Counted from the stretch's first letter, positions 1 through 9,531 are shown. The stretch is DNA of 64,000 bases from Nocardioides alpinus (GCF_900112035.1 NZ_FOKC01000005.1:124001-188000); one strand, 5' to 3'. A program made the numbers and translations. Notes: a model not told the origin generated them from the sequence alone.

Positions 1-413
1 GTCCCGGCGAACGAGCTCGAGAGCGCGACGTAGAACGGGTTCTCCAGGATCAGCCTGGCCTTCTCCGGGCTGGCCTGTCCTTCGACCACCTCGTCGAAGG
101 TGCGCTTCATGTCGAGCATCATCGCGTCGAGCGAGCCGCCGGCCGACGCGTCGACGGAGGGGACCGGCCGCGGGGTGTTGTCGAGCTGCTCGATCCCCAT
201 CGACTGCGCCAGCCGGCGGGCCGGGTCGATGGTCAGCACGACGACCTGCCGCCCGCGCTCGGCCGCACGCAGGGCGAGGGCCGCCGAGGTCGTGGTCTTG
301 CCGACGCCACCCGAGCCGCAGCACACGATGATCTCGGTGGAGTGGTCGTCGAGCAGCGCGTCGATGTCGAGCAGCGGCACCGGTCGTTCGGTGGTCATCG
401 GGGTGGGGCTCAT
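1..413 (-). CDS. ArsA/Get3-like ATPase, first gene of pair (C-terminus cut by window edge)
   Basis: A cytoplasmic P-loop ATPase of the ArsA/Get3 superfamily; 137 N-terminal residues are visible and the rest lies beyond base 1. The deviant Walker A motif GSGGVGKT is at residues 33-40, followed by the IDPARRLA segment usual in this family. The ATG at 413 overlaps the TGA of the upstream ArsA-like gene (ATGA, 410-413), so the two are translationally coupled. A tandem pair of such ATPases is conserved in actinobacteria (Rv3679/Rv3680 in M. tuberculosis). The family name suggests anion transport or tail-anchored protein handling, but no arsB or ars genes are nearby, so an arsenical role is unlikely. 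Confidence 0.88.
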   Translation of the reverse strand, partial: MSPTPMTTERPVPLLDIDALLDDHSTEIIVCCGSGGVGKTTTSAALALRAAERGRQVVVLTIDPARRLAQSMGIEQLDNTPRPVPSVDASAGGSLDAMMLDMKRTFDEVVEGQASPEKARLILENPFYVALSSSFAG

Positions 414-1423
414 GCCATTCCCTGTTCGCGGAGGAGGAGCGCCAGGTCGATCAGGGCCCCGCGGTCGATGCCCGCGGCGAGGCGCGGCAGCTCGTAGACC
501 GGCACGTCCTCCGCGTTGACGAGCACGCGCTGGTCGTCCTCGAGCTGACGGCGTACGGCGTGGTCGCGGGCCTCGTCGATGAGCGAGGCGACCAGCGCTG
601 CGTCGACGTCCACCTTGGCGCGCTTGAGGTCGGAGGCGATCCCTGTCGGGTCGACCTCGTCGTCGCGGACCAGCGCCAGCGCGTGCGTGCTGAGAGCGCG
701 GGGCCGGACGAGGTTGACCACCACGCCCCCCACGGGGAGGCCCGCGTCGCGGAGCTCCGCGATGCCGTCCGAGGTCTCCTGGACCGGCATCTCCTCGAGG
801 ATGGTGACGAGGTGGACGGCGGTGCGCGGCGAGCGCAACAGCTCCATCACCTTGTCGGCCTGCGACTTGATCGGACCGACCTTGGCGAGCCCGGCGAGCT
901 CGGAGTTGACCCCCAGGAACTGGCCGATCCGCCCGGTCGGCGGCGCGTCGAGCACCACGGCGTCGTACGTGATGGCCGCGCCCTTGCGTCCCTTGTCCGA
1001 CCTGCGCGGGCGCTGGACGGCCTCGTAGACCTTGCCGGTGAGCAGCACGTCACGCACGCCCGGCGCGATGGTGGTCGCGAAGTCGATGACCCCGAACCGG
1101 TCGAGCGCCTTCCCGGCGCGGCCGAGCTTGTAGTACATCGCGAGGTACTCCAGCAGCGCGGACTCCGGGTCGATGTGGAGCGCGTGCACCTGGCCCGCGC
1201 GACCGTCGCGGTCGGGGGCGCCCTTGGCGATGCGACGCTCCTCGTAGGGGAGCGGGTCGACGTCGAACATCCGGGCGATGCCCTGTCGGCCCTCGACCTC
1301 GCACAGGAGCACGTTCTTGCCGGACGTGGCGAGGGCGAGCGCGAGCGCGGCGGCGACGGTGGACTTCCCCGTGCCGCCCTTGCCGGTCACCACGTGCAGG
1401 CGCACCTTGGGCCAGTCGCTCAC
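410..1423 (-). CDS. ArsA/Get3-like ATPase, second gene of pair
   Basis: A 337-residue ArsA-family ATPase. The deviant Walker A GKGGTGKS is at residues 14-21, and a CEVEGRQG segment follows where switch residues normally sit. It is the first gene of a two-gene minus-strand unit, and its stop overlaps the start of the next ArsA-like gene. The start is GTG at 1423, placed 6 nt behind a TAGGCT -10 hexamer, so the mRNA is probably leaderless. It resembles Rv3679/Rv3680 of mycobacteria in arrangement; such pairs probably act as heterodimers, which is inference. The substrate cannot be told from the sequence. Confidence 0.88.
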   Translation of the reverse strand: MSDWPKVRLHVVTGKGGTGKSTVAAALALALATSGKNVLLCEVEGRQGIARMFDVDPLPYEERRIAKGAPDRDGRAGQVHALHIDPESALLEYLAMYYKLGRAGKALDRFGVIDFATTIAPGVRDVLLTGKVYEAVQRPRRSDKGRKGAAITYDAVVLDAPPTGRIGQFLGVNSELAGLAKVGPIKSQADKVMELLRSPRTAVHLVTILEEMPVQETSDGIAELRDAGLPVGGVVVNLVRPRALSTHALALVRDDEVDPTGIASDLKRAKVDVDAALVASLIDEARDHAVRRQLEDDQRVLVNAEDVPVYELPRLAAGIDRGALIDLALLLREQGMA

Positions 1424-1429
1424 GTCGCC

Positions 1430-1435
1430 AGCCTA
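1430..1435 (-). promoter_or_regulatory. -10 hexamer of leaderless ArsA operon
   Basis: TAGGCT on the minus strand with 6 nt to the GTG start codon at 1423. No Shine-Dalgarno sequence fits between them. It is one of several TANNNT elements in the window at this leaderless distance. Confidence 0.5.
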
Positions 1436-1510
1436 GGGGGTGGCTCCGCACACACCCGGGGGTGCGAACTGTGGTCCCCGCCCACACAGTGGGCGTCGTC
1501 ACACGGCCGC

Positions 1511-1516
1511 TAGGGT
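1511..1516 (+). promoter_or_regulatory. -10 hexamer of leaderless CoA-transferase operon
   Basis: TAGGGT followed by exactly 7 nt and the ATG at 1524, so transcription should begin at or next to the start codon. It is divergent from the ArsA promoter 75 bp away. No good -35 element is visible. Confidence 0.5.
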
Positions 1517-1523
1517 GCGGGAC

Positions 1524-2345
1524 ATGGACAAAGTGGTCACTTCGGCGGCCGATGCGGTCGCCGACATCCCGGACGGCGCCACCCTCGCGGTCGGCGGTTT
1601 CGGCCTGTGCGGCATCCCGTCGGTGCTCATCGACGCGGTGCTGCAGGCGGGCACGACGGACCTGCAGGCGGTCTCCAACAACTGCGGCGTGGACGACTGG
1701 GGCCTGGGCCGGCTGCTGGTCGAGAAGCGGCTGCGGCGGATGATCTCCTCCTACGTCGGGGAGAACAAGGAGTTCGCCCGGCAGTACCTGAGTGGCGAGC
1801 TCGAGGTCGAGCTGACGCCCCAGGGGACGCTGGCGGAGCGGATGCGTGCCGGTGGCTCGGGGATCCCGGGCTTCTACACCGCGACCGGTGTCGGCACGCA
1901 GGTCGCCGAGGGTGGTCTGCCCTGGAAGTACGACGACTCCGGCAATGTGATCGTGTCGTCGCCACCGAAGGAGACCCGCGTCTTCTCGACTGCCGAGGGC
2001 GAGAAGGAGTACGTCCTGGAAGAGGCGATCGTGGCCGACTTCGGGCTCGTGCGGGCCTGGAAGGGCGACCGCCACGGCAACCTCGTCTACCGCGACTCGG
2101 CACGCAACTTCAACCCGCTCGCCGCGATGTGCGGCCGGGTCACGATCGCGGAGGTCGAGGAGCTGGTCGAGCCCGGCGAGCTGGACCCCAACGACGTCCA
2201 CACCCCGGGTGTGTACGTGCAGCGCGTGGTCGCGTTGACCCCGGAGCAGGCCGCGGACAAGCGGATCGAGCGGGTCACCACGAGGCCACGACCCACGGCT
2301 GCCGCTCCTGCCGAGGACGCAGCGACGCACGGACTGGGAGGCTGA
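1524..2345 (+). CDS. 3-oxoacid CoA-transferase subunit A
   Basis: Alpha subunit (273 aa) of a two-subunit 3-oxoacid (succinyl-CoA:acetoacetate type) CoA-transferase, which moves CoA between acyl-CoA and a ketoacid during ketone body or acetoacetate use. The glycine-rich segment GGFGLCGIP at residues 24-32 is characteristic of the A subunit. I chose the ATG at 1524 over upstream in-frame starts because family homology begins there and a leaderless -10 lies 7 nt upstream. A low-complexity Pro/Ala/Thr tail of about 20 residues ends the protein. The B subunit follows after 5 nt. The acid substrate could differ from succinate/acetoacetate. Confidence 0.93.
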   Translation: MDKVVTSAADAVADIPDGATLAVGGFGLCGIPSVLIDAVLQAGTTDLQAVSNNCGVDDWGLGRLLVEKRLRRMISSYVGENKEFARQYLSGELEVELTPQGTLAERMRAGGSGIPGFYTATGVGTQVAEGGLPWKYDDSGNVIVSSPPKETRVFSTAEGEKEYVLEEAIVADFGLVRAWKGDRHGNLVYRDSARNFNPLAAMCGRVTIAEVEELVEPGELDPNDVHTPGVYVQRVVALTPEQAADKRIERVTTRPRPTAAAPAEDAATHGLGG

Positions 2346-2350
2346 GCGAG

Positions 2351-3031
2351 ATGGCAGAAAACAAGGGCTGGAGTCGTGAGGAGATGGCCGCGCGAGCGGC
2401 CTCGGAGCTCAAGGACGGGTCGTACGTCAACCTCGGCATCGGGCTGCCGACGCTGGTGCCCAACTACGTCGCCGACGACGTGGAGCTGGTGCTGCAGTCG
2501 GAGAACGGGATCCTCGGCGTGGGGGCGTACCCGTTCGACGGCGAGGAGGACCCCGACCTGATCAATGCGGGCAAGGAGACGGTGACGCTGCGCAAGGGTG
2601 CGTCGTTCTTCGACTCCGCCCAGTCGTTCGGGATGATCCGCGGCGGCAAGATCGACGCCGCGATCCTCGGTGCGATGCAGGTCTCGGCCACTGGCGACAT
2701 CGCCAACTGGATGATCCCCGGCAAGATGGTCAAGGGCATGGGGGGCGCGATGGACCTGGTCCACGGCGCCAAGCGGGTGATCGTGCTGATGGAGCACACC
2801 GCCAAGGACGGCTCGCTGAAGATCCTCGACGAGTGCGACCTGCCCTACACCGGCAAGCGCGTGGTGCAGCGGATCATCACCGACCTCGCGGTCATCGACG
2901 TGATCGACCCCGCGACCGGTGAGGTGGCGGCGTCCGGCACCCTCGGCGACCGGGCCCTCAGGCTCGTCGAGCTCGCCCCCGGGGTGACCGAGGACGAGGT
3001 GCGGGAGAAGACCGGCCCGACGCTCGTCTGA
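2351..3031 (+). CDS. 3-oxoacid CoA-transferase subunit B
   Basis: Beta subunit (226 aa) carrying the catalytic glutamate, E51, in the SENGILGVG motif that forms the enzyme-CoA thioester. GIGLP at residues 29-33 is the oxyanion-hole glycine segment. The ATG at 2351 follows the A-subunit stop by 5 nt. Together the pair makes a complete ScoAB-type enzyme; no thiolase or hydroxybutyrate dehydrogenase is adjacent, so the pathway link is inferred from family only. Confidence 0.94.
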   Translation: MAENKGWSREEMAARAASELKDGSYVNLGIGLPTLVPNYVADDVELVLQSENGILGVGAYPFDGEEDPDLINAGKETVTLRKGASFFDSAQSFGMIRGGKIDAAILGAMQVSATGDIANWMIPGKMVKGMGGAMDLVHGAKRVIVLMEHTAKDGSLKILDECDLPYTGKRVVQRIITDLAVIDVIDPATGEVAASGTLGDRALRLVELAPGVTEDEVREKTGPTLV

Positions 3032-3051
3032 CTCCTCCCCCCCTGCGATCA

Positions 3052-3103
3052 CCGGGTACCCGGAGGTTGCAGAGGTTCCCGCCCGTTGCAACGGGCAAGA
3101 ACC
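3052..3103 (+). terminator. Palindrome and nested hairpin after CoA-transferase operon
   Basis: A 12-bp palindrome CCGGGTACCCGG (3052-3063) is followed by a nested structure: outer arms GGTTC (3074-3078) and GAACC (3099-3103) enclose the perfect 16-bp palindrome GCCCGTTGCAACGGGC (3081-3096). It begins 20 nt after the subunit B stop, so it probably ends this transcript. There is no U-tract. The rest of 3104-3240 shows no gene. Confidence 0.5.
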
Positions 3104-3240
3104 CGACGAAGAGGGCAGGAAGGCCGGGGTCGGGCGGTCCGCCGCGGCGGCGTACGTAGGGACGTTCCGGGGTTGTTGGGCCCGTCCCAGCCGCCATTTC
3201 GTCCCCAACCAGCCGGGCGGGAGGTGCGGGGGAACGGCCT

Positions 3241-3277
3241 GCATGTGCTATCTCTAGTAACTCACTAGACAACATGC
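3241..3277. promoter_or_regulatory. Inverted repeats upstream of sulfonate operon
   Basis: The short inverted repeat CTAGT-AACTC-ACTAG (3254-3268) lies inside a second pair, GCATGT (3241-3246) and ACATGC (3272-3277). The AT-rich patch stands out in a GC-rich region and sits 17 nt before the first monooxygenase gene. A regulator site for sulfur limitation is a reasonable guess; the regulator is not in the window. Confidence 0.45.
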
Positions 3278-3293
3278 TGAAAGGACGCGCCCC

Positions 3294-4355
3294 GTGGAGC
3301 TCCTCTGGTACATCCCCAACCAGGTCACCCCCGGCCACCGCTCGGACACCACCGTCGACGGGCACAACGGCCTGCAGCGACTGACGGCGCTCGCGCGCCA
3401 CACCGAGGACCACGGCTGGGGCGGCGCCCTGATCGGGACCGGGTGGAAGCGGCCCGACACCTTCACCGTCGCGACCGCGCTGACGGCGGCCACGACGACC
3501 TTCAACCCGCTGATCGCGATCCGCCCCGGCTACTGGGAGCCCGCCCATTTCGCCTCGTCGGCGGCGACGCTCGACCAGCTGGGTGGCGGCCGGGTGAAGG
3601 TCAACATCGTCTCCGGGCCCGACCACCAGCCGCAGTACGGCGACGACGAGGGCGACCAGGCCACGAGGTACGCCCGGACGCGCGAGTTCATGCGGCTCGT
3701 CCGTCGCTACTGGACCGAGGACGACATCACCTTCACCGGCGAGCACTACCGCGCCACCGGTGCCACGCTCGAGCACAAGCCGGTCGCCCGCGAAGGGCGA
3801 CCGCATCCCCAGCTCTACTTCGGCGGCGCCTCCGAGGCCGCCCAGCGCACCGCGGCCGCCGAGGCGGACGTCCAGCTCTTCTGGGGCGAGCCGCTCGACG
3901 GCGTCGCCGCGCGCATCGACCACCTGAAGTCCCTCAGCGCCGAGCTCGACCGTGATCTCCCACCGCTCGAGTTCGGCCTCCGCATCACGACCCTGGTCCG
4001 CGACACGACCGACGAGGCGTGGGCCGACGCGGAGGCGCGGGTCGCCGCGATGGCCGCGGGCTCGCACGAGTGGGAGGCCGACCCGGGGCGCCGCGTCGCC
4101 GTCGGCCAGCAGCGGCTGCTCGACCTCGCACAGCAGGGTGACGTGCTGGACGAGTGCCTCTACACCGCCCCCGGCCGCGTGGGTGGTGGCGGCGCCGGCA
4201 CCACCTGGCTGGTCGGCTCTCCCGACGACGTGGCCAAGGCGCTCCGGCGCTACGCCGACCTCGGCGTCACGCACTTCGTCCTCAGCGACACGCCCTACGA
4301 GCGGGAGATCGCCCGCGTGGGCGACTCGCTGCTGCCCCTCCTGCGCTCGGCCTGA
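3294..4355 (+). CDS. LLM flavin-dependent monooxygenase, alkanesulfonate monooxygenase-like (SsuD type)
   Basis: A 353-residue bacterial-luciferase-fold monooxygenase resembling SsuD, which uses FMNH2 and O2 to release sulfite from alkanesulfonates in the cytoplasm. The N-terminus MELLWYIPN followed by a TALARHTEDHGWGGALIGTG segment and the IRPGYWEPAHFA region fit the SsuD branch. The start is GTG at 3294 with AAAGGA about 8 nt upstream. It heads a five-to-six gene cluster with an SsuABC-like transporter, a second monooxygenase and an aldo/keto reductase, which supports organosulfur scavenging. No flavin reductase (SsuE) is present in the cluster. The exact substrate is unknown. Confidence 0.85.
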   Translation: MELLWYIPNQVTPGHRSDTTVDGHNGLQRLTALARHTEDHGWGGALIGTGWKRPDTFTVATALTAATTTFNPLIAIRPGYWEPAHFASSAATLDQLGGGRVKVNIVSGPDHQPQYGDDEGDQATRYARTREFMRLVRRYWTEDDITFTGEHYRATGATLEHKPVAREGRPHPQLYFGGASEAAQRTAAAEADVQLFWGEPLDGVAARIDHLKSLSAELDRDLPPLEFGLRITTLVRDTTDEAWADAEARVAAMAAGSHEWEADPGRRVAVGQQRLLDLAQQGDVLDECLYTAPGRVGGGGAGTTWLVGSPDDVAKALRRYADLGVTHFVLSDTPYEREIARVGDSLLPLLRSA

Positions 4356-4459
4356 CGGCCCTGCCTCTCACGGTGGCCGGAAACACGACGCGCCCCAAAG
4401 TCGGGTTTGTCGAGTCATTTACATTAGTTTGAAGACACCACCCCATAAGGAGATCTGTG

Positions 4460-5539
4460 ATGTCACGTAGTGGGCCCCGTTCCCGATCGATCCGTCGCCC
4501 CCTGGTCCGCCCTCTGGTCCGGGCCGCCCTGCTCACGACCGTCGGCATGCTGGCACTGTCCGGCTGCGGCGGCGACGAGGCCGGCCCCCGGCTGGAGCTG
4601 AGCGCCGCCCTGCCCGACACCCCCGCCGACGGCACCGTCCTGCGGGTAGGTGATCCCGCCACCCAGGTGGCGCTGGAGACGTCCGGCCTGATCGACGAGC
4701 TCGACGTCGAGGTCGAGTGGGCCAACATCACCGGTGGCCCCAAGACGCTCGAGGCCTTCCGCGCCGATGCCATCGACATCGGCTCGGTCGCCGACATCCC
4801 GCCGCTCTTCGCGCACTGGACCGGCACCGACGTCCGCATCGTCGCCGCCCGCGAGACCGTGGAGCCCGAGACGCACCCGACGTACGCCCTGGGTGTGGCG
4901 CCGGGCGTCGAGGTGAGGACGATCGAGGACCTCAAGGGCAAGAAGATCGCCTACAGCCCCGGCCAGGCGCAGGGTGCGCTGGTGCTCAACGTGCTGCGCG
5001 AGGCCGGGCTGACCCAGGACGACGTCGAGTTCGTCGAGATGCAGAGCGTCGACGACGCCTTCTCCGTCGCCCTGGCCAGCAAGCAGGTGGACGTCGCGCC
5101 GCTCGGCCAGACCCTGGTCAAGACCTACCTCGCGAAGTACGAGGTGGACGGCGCCACCGCGATCGACCCCGGGGTGCGTGACGACGCGTGGACGCTCTAC
5201 ACCCCCACGACGGTCCTCGAGGATGCCGACAAGGCCGCCGCGATCAAGGAGTACGTCGGCGTCTGGGCGCAGGCCCAGCAGTGGATCTCCGACCACCCGG
5301 ACGAGTTCGCCGAGGCCTACTACGTCGACCACGAGGGGCTCTCGCCCGAGGACGCGGCCTACGTCGTCGACGCGCTGGGTGAGTTCACCGTCCCGACCAG
5401 CTGGGACGACTTCATCGCGCGCCACCAGGAGACGGTGGATACCCTCGTCGAGGCCCAGGACCAGGAGCCGCTCGACGTCGCGACGCTCTACGACCGTCGC
5501 TACGAGAAGGCCATCGCCGCGGCGGTGGAGGGCTCATGA
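4460..5539 (+). CDS. ABC transporter substrate-binding lipoprotein (SsuA-like)
   Basis: A 359-residue extracytoplasmic solute-binding protein of the SsuA/NMT1 type. A basic N-region and hydrophobic stretch end in the lipobox LSGC with Cys36 as the lipidated residue. The ATG at 4460 is preferred over GTG at 4457 because AAGGAG lies 7 nt before it. The permease and ATPase follow with overlapping reading frames, so it feeds the same importer. Neighbouring flavin monooxygenases point to sulfonates or related organosulfur ligands. It has its own AT-rich upstream region (4400-4450), so it may also be transcribed separately from the preceding gene. Confidence 0.88.
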   Translation: MSRSGPRSRSIRRPLVRPLVRAALLTTVGMLALSGCGGDEAGPRLELSAALPDTPADGTVLRVGDPATQVALETSGLIDELDVEVEWANITGGPKTLEAFRADAIDIGSVADIPPLFAHWTGTDVRIVAARETVEPETHPTYALGVAPGVEVRTIEDLKGKKIAYSPGQAQGALVLNVLREAGLTQDDVEFVEMQSVDDAFSVALASKQVDVAPLGQTLVKTYLAKYEVDGATAIDPGVRDDAWTLYTPTTVLEDADKAAAIKEYVGVWAQAQQWISDHPDEFAEAYYVDHEGLSPEDAAYVVDALGEFTVPTSWDDFIARHQETVDTLVEAQDQEPLDVATLYDRRYEKAIAAAVEGS

Positions 5540-6378
5540 CGACCCTCACCGCCCCGGCCCGCGCAGTGACCACCGCCGGCGTCGAGGACGTACGTCCGGT
5601 GCGGCGCCGGCTCAGCCCGGGCACATCGATCCGCTTCGGCGGACTCATCGGCATCGCCCTCCTGCTCGCGGCCTGGGTCGTCGGCTCGGCGACCGGGCTG
5701 CTCGACCCGCGCACCCTGACGGAACCGTGGACCGTCGTCGAGACCGCGGGCACGCTGATCGAGAACGGCCGGCTCCAGGAGAGCCTGGTGACCTCGGGGA
5801 TCCGCGCCGCGCTCGGACTCGGTCTCGGCGTCCTGGTCGGCACGGTCCTGGCCCTCATCTCGGGCCTGTCCCGGATCGGCGAGGTCGTCATCGACGGACC
5901 GGTCCAGGTCAAGCGGTCGATCCCGACCCTCGCGCTGATCCCGCTGCTCATCCTGTGGCTGGGCATCGGGGAGCCGATGAAAGTCATCACGATCGCGCTG
6001 GCGGTCTTCGTGCCCATCTACATCCACACCCACAACGGGCTGCGCTCCATCGAGGGCAGGTACGCCGAGCTGGCCGAGACCCTGGACGTGACCCGCTCCG
6101 AGTTCGTCCGCCACGTGGTCCTGCCCGGCGCGATGCCCGGCTTCCTGCTCGGCCTGCGCTTCGCGGTGACCTCGTCGCTGCTCGCGCTGGTCGTGGTCGA
6201 GGTCATCAACGCCACGAGCGGGATCGGCCACATGATCACGCTCGCGTCCAACTACGGGCAGACCGACATCATCGTCGTCGGCCTCGTCGTCTACGCGCTG
6301 CTCGGCGTCACCGCCGACAGCGCGGTCCGGCTCATCGAAAGGAAGGCACTCTCATGGCGTCGTACGCTCGCGAGCTGA
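5536..6378 (+). CDS. ABC transporter permease (SsuC-like)
   Basis: A 280-residue inner-membrane permease of the nitrate/sulfonate/taurine family, with about six hydrophobic segments and the EAA-type loop around YAELAETLDVTRSEFVRHVVLPGA. The ATG overlaps the binding-protein stop as ATGA (5536-5539). It pairs with the following ATPase, whose frame begins inside this gene's 3' end. The N-terminal 35 residues are hydrophilic and cytoplasmic. Confidence 0.92.
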   Translation: MTTLTAPARAVTTAGVEDVRPVRRRLSPGTSIRFGGLIGIALLLAAWVVGSATGLLDPRTLTEPWTVVETAGTLIENGRLQESLVTSGIRAALGLGLGVLVGTVLALISGLSRIGEVVIDGPVQVKRSIPTLALIPLLILWLGIGEPMKVITIALAVFVPIYIHTHNGLRSIEGRYAELAETLDVTRSEFVRHVVLPGAMPGFLLGLRFAVTSSLLALVVVEVINATSGIGHMITLASNYGQTDIIVVGLVVYALLGVTADSAVRLIERKALSWRRTLAS

Positions 6379-7139
6379 CCCCTGCCGTCAAGGTCCAGAA
6401 CCTGCACCGCAGCTTCAACGAGGCCGGTGGCGTGCTCAACGGCCTCGACCTCGACATCGCGCCCGGGGAGTTCGTGGCCCTGCTCGGCCGCAGCGGCTCG
6501 GGCAAGAGCACCCTGCTGCGCTCGCTCGCCGGTCTCGACCGCGGGGTCGCCGGCACCGGTCGCATCGAGGTCCCCGAGAAGGTGTCGGTGGTCTTCCAGG
6601 ACTCCCGGCTCCTGCCGTGGAAGCGGGTCCTCGACAACGTCACCCTCGGCCTCCGGGCCGACGACGCCGCCCAGCGCGGCGAGAAGGCGCTGGAGGAGGT
6701 CGGCCTGGCCGGCCGCGAGAGGGCCTGGCCGCACGAGCTCTCCGGCGGTGAGCAGCAGCGTGCCGCCCTGGCCCGCTCGCTCGTCCGCGACCCGCAGCTG
6801 CTGCTGGCCGACGAGCCGTTCGGTGCGCTCGACGCGCTGACCCGGATCCGGATGCACACGCTGCTCCGCACGCTCTGCGAGGTGCACCAGCCGGCCGTCC
6901 TGCTGGTGACCCACGACGTCGACGAGGCGATCGTGCTGGCCGACCGGGTGATCGTGCTCGACGGCGGTGTCGTGCGCCACGACGCGCAGATCGAGCTCGA
7001 CGGCCGCCGCTCGGTGGCCGACCCGGCATTCGCCCGGCTCCGCGCCCGCCTGCTCAGCGAGCTCGGGGTCGAGGACGACCACGACGCGGCGCCCGGACGT
7101 CGTACGGGGTCCCACCTCGGCGAGAGGGCCGCCTCGTGA
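6354..7139 (+). CDS. ABC transporter ATP-binding protein (SsuB-like)
   Basis: A 261-residue ATPase energising the importer. Walker A GRSGSGKS is at residues 45-52, the signature is LSGGEQQR and Walker B is LLLADEPF. The ATG at 6354 follows AAAGGAAGG and overlaps the permease gene by 25 bp, a tight coupling that supports this start. Only one nucleotide-binding domain is present, so it acts as a homodimer on the permease dimer. Confidence 0.93.
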   Translation: MASYARELTPAVKVQNLHRSFNEAGGVLNGLDLDIAPGEFVALLGRSGSGKSTLLRSLAGLDRGVAGTGRIEVPEKVSVVFQDSRLLPWKRVLDNVTLGLRADDAAQRGEKALEEVGLAGRERAWPHELSGGEQQRAALARSLVRDPQLLLADEPFGALDALTRIRMHTLLRTLCEVHQPAVLLVTHDVDEAIVLADRVIVLDGGVVRHDAQIELDGRRSVADPAFARLRARLLSELGVEDDHDAAPGRRTGSHLGERAAS

Positions 7140-8488
7140 GCCGGCAGCTCCACCTCAACCTGTTCATCTATCCCGACGGCCACCACGAGGCGGCCTGGCG
7201 GCACCCGGACAGCGAGACCGACCGGATCCTCGACATCGACTACTACCAGGAGCTCGCCCAGAAGGCCGAGGCCGCGAAGTTCGACGCGGTGTTCTTCGCC
7301 GACGGGCCGTCGCTGGCGGAGAACATCAGGTACGCCGCCCGGTTCCGCCTCGAGCCGATCACGGTCATGACGGCGATCGTCGCGGCGACCGAGCGGATCG
7401 GCGTGATCGGCACCGCGTCGACGACCTACACCGAGCCCTACAACCTGGCGCGCCAGTTCGCCGCGCTCGACCACCTGAGCAAGGGGCGTGCGGGCTGGAA
7501 CATCGTGACGACCGGGGCCGCCAACGCCGCCCTCAACTTCGGTCTCGACGCGCACCCGCTGCACCGCGACCGCTACGCGCGGGCCGAGGAGTTCGTCGAG
7601 GTCATCACCAAGCTCTGGGACAGCTGGGAGGACGACGCCGTCGTCGCCGACCGCGAGAGCGGGCTCTTCGCCGACACCGACAAGATCCACACCATCGACC
7701 ACGTCGGTCGGTTCTTCCGGGTCAAGGGGCCGCTCAACGCACCCCGCTCGCCGCAGGGGCGTCCCGTCTACGTCCAGGCCGGCTCGTCGGAGGACGGTCG
7801 CTCCTTCGCCGCGCGCTGGGCGGAGGCGATCTTCACCGCGCACCAGACGCTCGGGTCGGCGCAGGAGTTCTACACCGACATCAAGTCCCGCGCGCGGGCC
7901 CAGGGCCGCGACCCGCGAGGCCTCAAGGTGCTGCCGGGCATCAGCCCGTTCATCGCCTCGACGGCGAAGGAGGCCGAGGAGCTGCACGAGCAGCTCAACG
8001 ACCTGACCCAGCCGGAGTACTCGCTGGCCCAGCTCCACCGCCTCACCGGCGTCGACCTGTCGTCGTACGACCTCGACGGGCCGTTCCCGCGCGAGGTGAT
8101 CGACGCCGACCTCGAGCGCAGCGAGGGCAGCCGGTTCCAGCTGGTGCTCGACATCGTCGAGCGCGAGCAGCCGACCCTGCGCCAGCTCTGCCACCGCCTC
8201 GCCGGTGCCCGCGGGCACCGGGTGGTCACCGGCACCCCCGACCAGGTCGCCGACACGATCCAGGAATGGTCCGAGCGGGGCGCCGCCGACGGCTTCAACG
8301 TGATGCCGCCGTGGCTGCCGGGCGGGATCGACACCTTCATCGAGGAGGTCGTGCCGATCCTGCGCGAGCGCGGGCTGTTCCGCACGGAGTACACAGGGAG
8401 GACGCTGCGCGACCACCTCGGTATCGAGCGCCCGGCCAGCCAGTACGCCCCTCGTCACGCACCCGTTCTCGACAAGGAGACAGCATGA
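7136..8488 (+). CDS. FMN-dependent monooxygenase, NtaA/SnaA/DszA family
   Basis: A 450-residue luciferase-like monooxygenase of the NtaA/DszA/DmoA type, needing reduced FMN from a partner reductase. The sequence shows the family's FFADGPSLAE region and a GRAGWNIVTT segment. The GTG start overlaps the ATPase stop (GTGA, 7136-7139). Members oxidise chelators, sulfones, dimethyl sulfide or dibenzothiophene sulfone; in this setting an organosulfur compound is most likely. It is distinct from the SsuD-like enzyme at the front of the operon, so the operon has two different monooxygenases served by one importer. Confidence 0.87.
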   Translation: MSRQLHLNLFIYPDGHHEAAWRHPDSETDRILDIDYYQELAQKAEAAKFDAVFFADGPSLAENIRYAARFRLEPITVMTAIVAATERIGVIGTASTTYTEPYNLARQFAALDHLSKGRAGWNIVTTGAANAALNFGLDAHPLHRDRYARAEEFVEVITKLWDSWEDDAVVADRESGLFADTDKIHTIDHVGRFFRVKGPLNAPRSPQGRPVYVQAGSSEDGRSFAARWAEAIFTAHQTLGSAQEFYTDIKSRARAQGRDPRGLKVLPGISPFIASTAKEAEELHEQLNDLTQPEYSLAQLHRLTGVDLSSYDLDGPFPREVIDADLERSEGSRFQLVLDIVEREQPTLRQLCHRLAGARGHRVVTGTPDQVADTIQEWSERGAADGFNVMPPWLPGGIDTFIEEVVPILRERGLFRTEYTGRTLRDHLGIERPASQYAPRHAPVLDKETA

Positions 8489-9531
8489 GCTACGAGCACT
8501 ACCGCCCCCTGGGCCGCACCGGTGTCCAGGTCAGCCCGCTGACCCTCGGCGCCATGATGTTCGGCGCCTGGGGCAACCCCGACCACGACGAGTCGATCGC
8601 GATCATCCACCGCGCGCTCGACGCCGGGATCAACGTCATCGACACCGCCGACGTCTATGCCCGCGGTGAGTCCGAGGAGATCGTCGGCAAGGCGCTGCAG
8701 GCCCGCAGGGGCAGCCGCGACGACGTCTTCCTGGCCACCAAGTTCCACGGCAACATGCATGACGACGACCCCAACCAGGCGGGCAGCTCGCGCCGCTGGA
8801 TCGTCCGGGAGGTCGAGGACTCGCTCCGTCGGCTGCAGACCGACCACATCGACCTCTACCAGGTGCACCGGCCGCGTCCCGAGGTCGACATCGACGAGAC
8901 CCTGGGCGCCCTCACCGACCTCGTGCGCCAGGGAAAGATCCGCTACATCGGCACCTCGACCTTCCTGCCGTCGCAGGTCGTGGAGGCCCAGTGGGTCGCG
9001 GAGAAGCGCCAGCGCGAGCGGCCCGTCACCGAGCAGCCGCCGTACTCGATCCTGGCCCGCGAGGTGGAGCGCGACATCCTGCCGACCGCCCAGAAGTACG
9101 GCATCGGCGTGCTGCCGTGGAGCCCGCTCGCGGGCGGTTGGCTCTCGGGCCGCTACCGGCGCGGCGAGGAGCCCCGGCTCACCTCGAGCCGGCTCGAGCG
9201 CCAGCCGGCGCGGCACGACCCCGCGTCGCCGGAGAACAAGGTCAAGCTGGAGGCGGTCCACCAGCTGCAGGAGCTCGCCGACGAGGCCGGCCTGTCGCTG
9301 ATCCACCTCGCGCTGGGCTTCGTGCTCGCGCACCCGGCGGTGTCGTCGGCCATCATCGGCCCGCGCACGCTGGAGCAGCTCGAGTCACAGCTCGGCGTCG
9401 AGAAGGTGGTCCTCTCGGCCGACGTGCTCGACCGGATCGACGAGATCGTCCCGCCCGGCACGACCCTCAACGAGGCCGACCGCGGTTACGCACCGCCGGC
9501 GCTCGTCGAGGCCGTGCTGCGTCGGCGCTGA
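8485..9531 (+). CDS. Aldo/keto reductase
   Basis: A 348-residue NADPH-dependent aldo/keto reductase of the YajO/IolS-like type. It begins with the typical YRPLGRTGVQVSPLTLGAM strand, carries D and Y of the catalytic tetrad in the INVIDTADVYARGESE segment, and has a C-terminal IIGPRTLEQL cofactor region. The ATG overlaps the preceding stop (ATGA, 8485-8488). As last gene of the sulfonate operon it probably reduces the aldehyde or ketone left after the monooxygenases remove sulfite; that role is inference. Confidence 0.9.
   Translation: MSYEHYRPLGRTGVQVSPLTLGAMMFGAWGNPDHDESIAIIHRALDAGINVIDTADVYARGESEEIVGKALQARRGSRDDVFLATKFHGNMHDDDPNQAGSSRRWIVREVEDSLRRLQTDHIDLYQVHRPRPEVDIDETLGALTDLVRQGKIRYIGTSTFLPSQVVEAQWVAEKRQRERPVTEQPPYSILAREVERDILPTAQKYGIGVLPWSPLAGGWLSGRYRRGEEPRLTSSRLERQPARHDPASPENKVKLEAVHQLQELADEAGLSLIHLALGFVLAHPAVSSAIIGPRTLEQLESQLGVEKVVLSADVLDRIDEIVPPGTTLNEADRGYAPPALVEAVLRRR

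Noticed and set aside
560..1513. 317-codon open frame on the plus strand
   Set aside because: Antisense to the ArsA-like gene, no motif, and it crosses the divergent promoters.
6332..8458. 708-codon open frame on the minus strand
   Set aside because: It is antisense to the SsuB-like and NtaA-like genes, with repetitive Arg/Asp/Val-rich composition typical of shadow frames in 70% GC DNA; the plus-strand frames have complete motifs.
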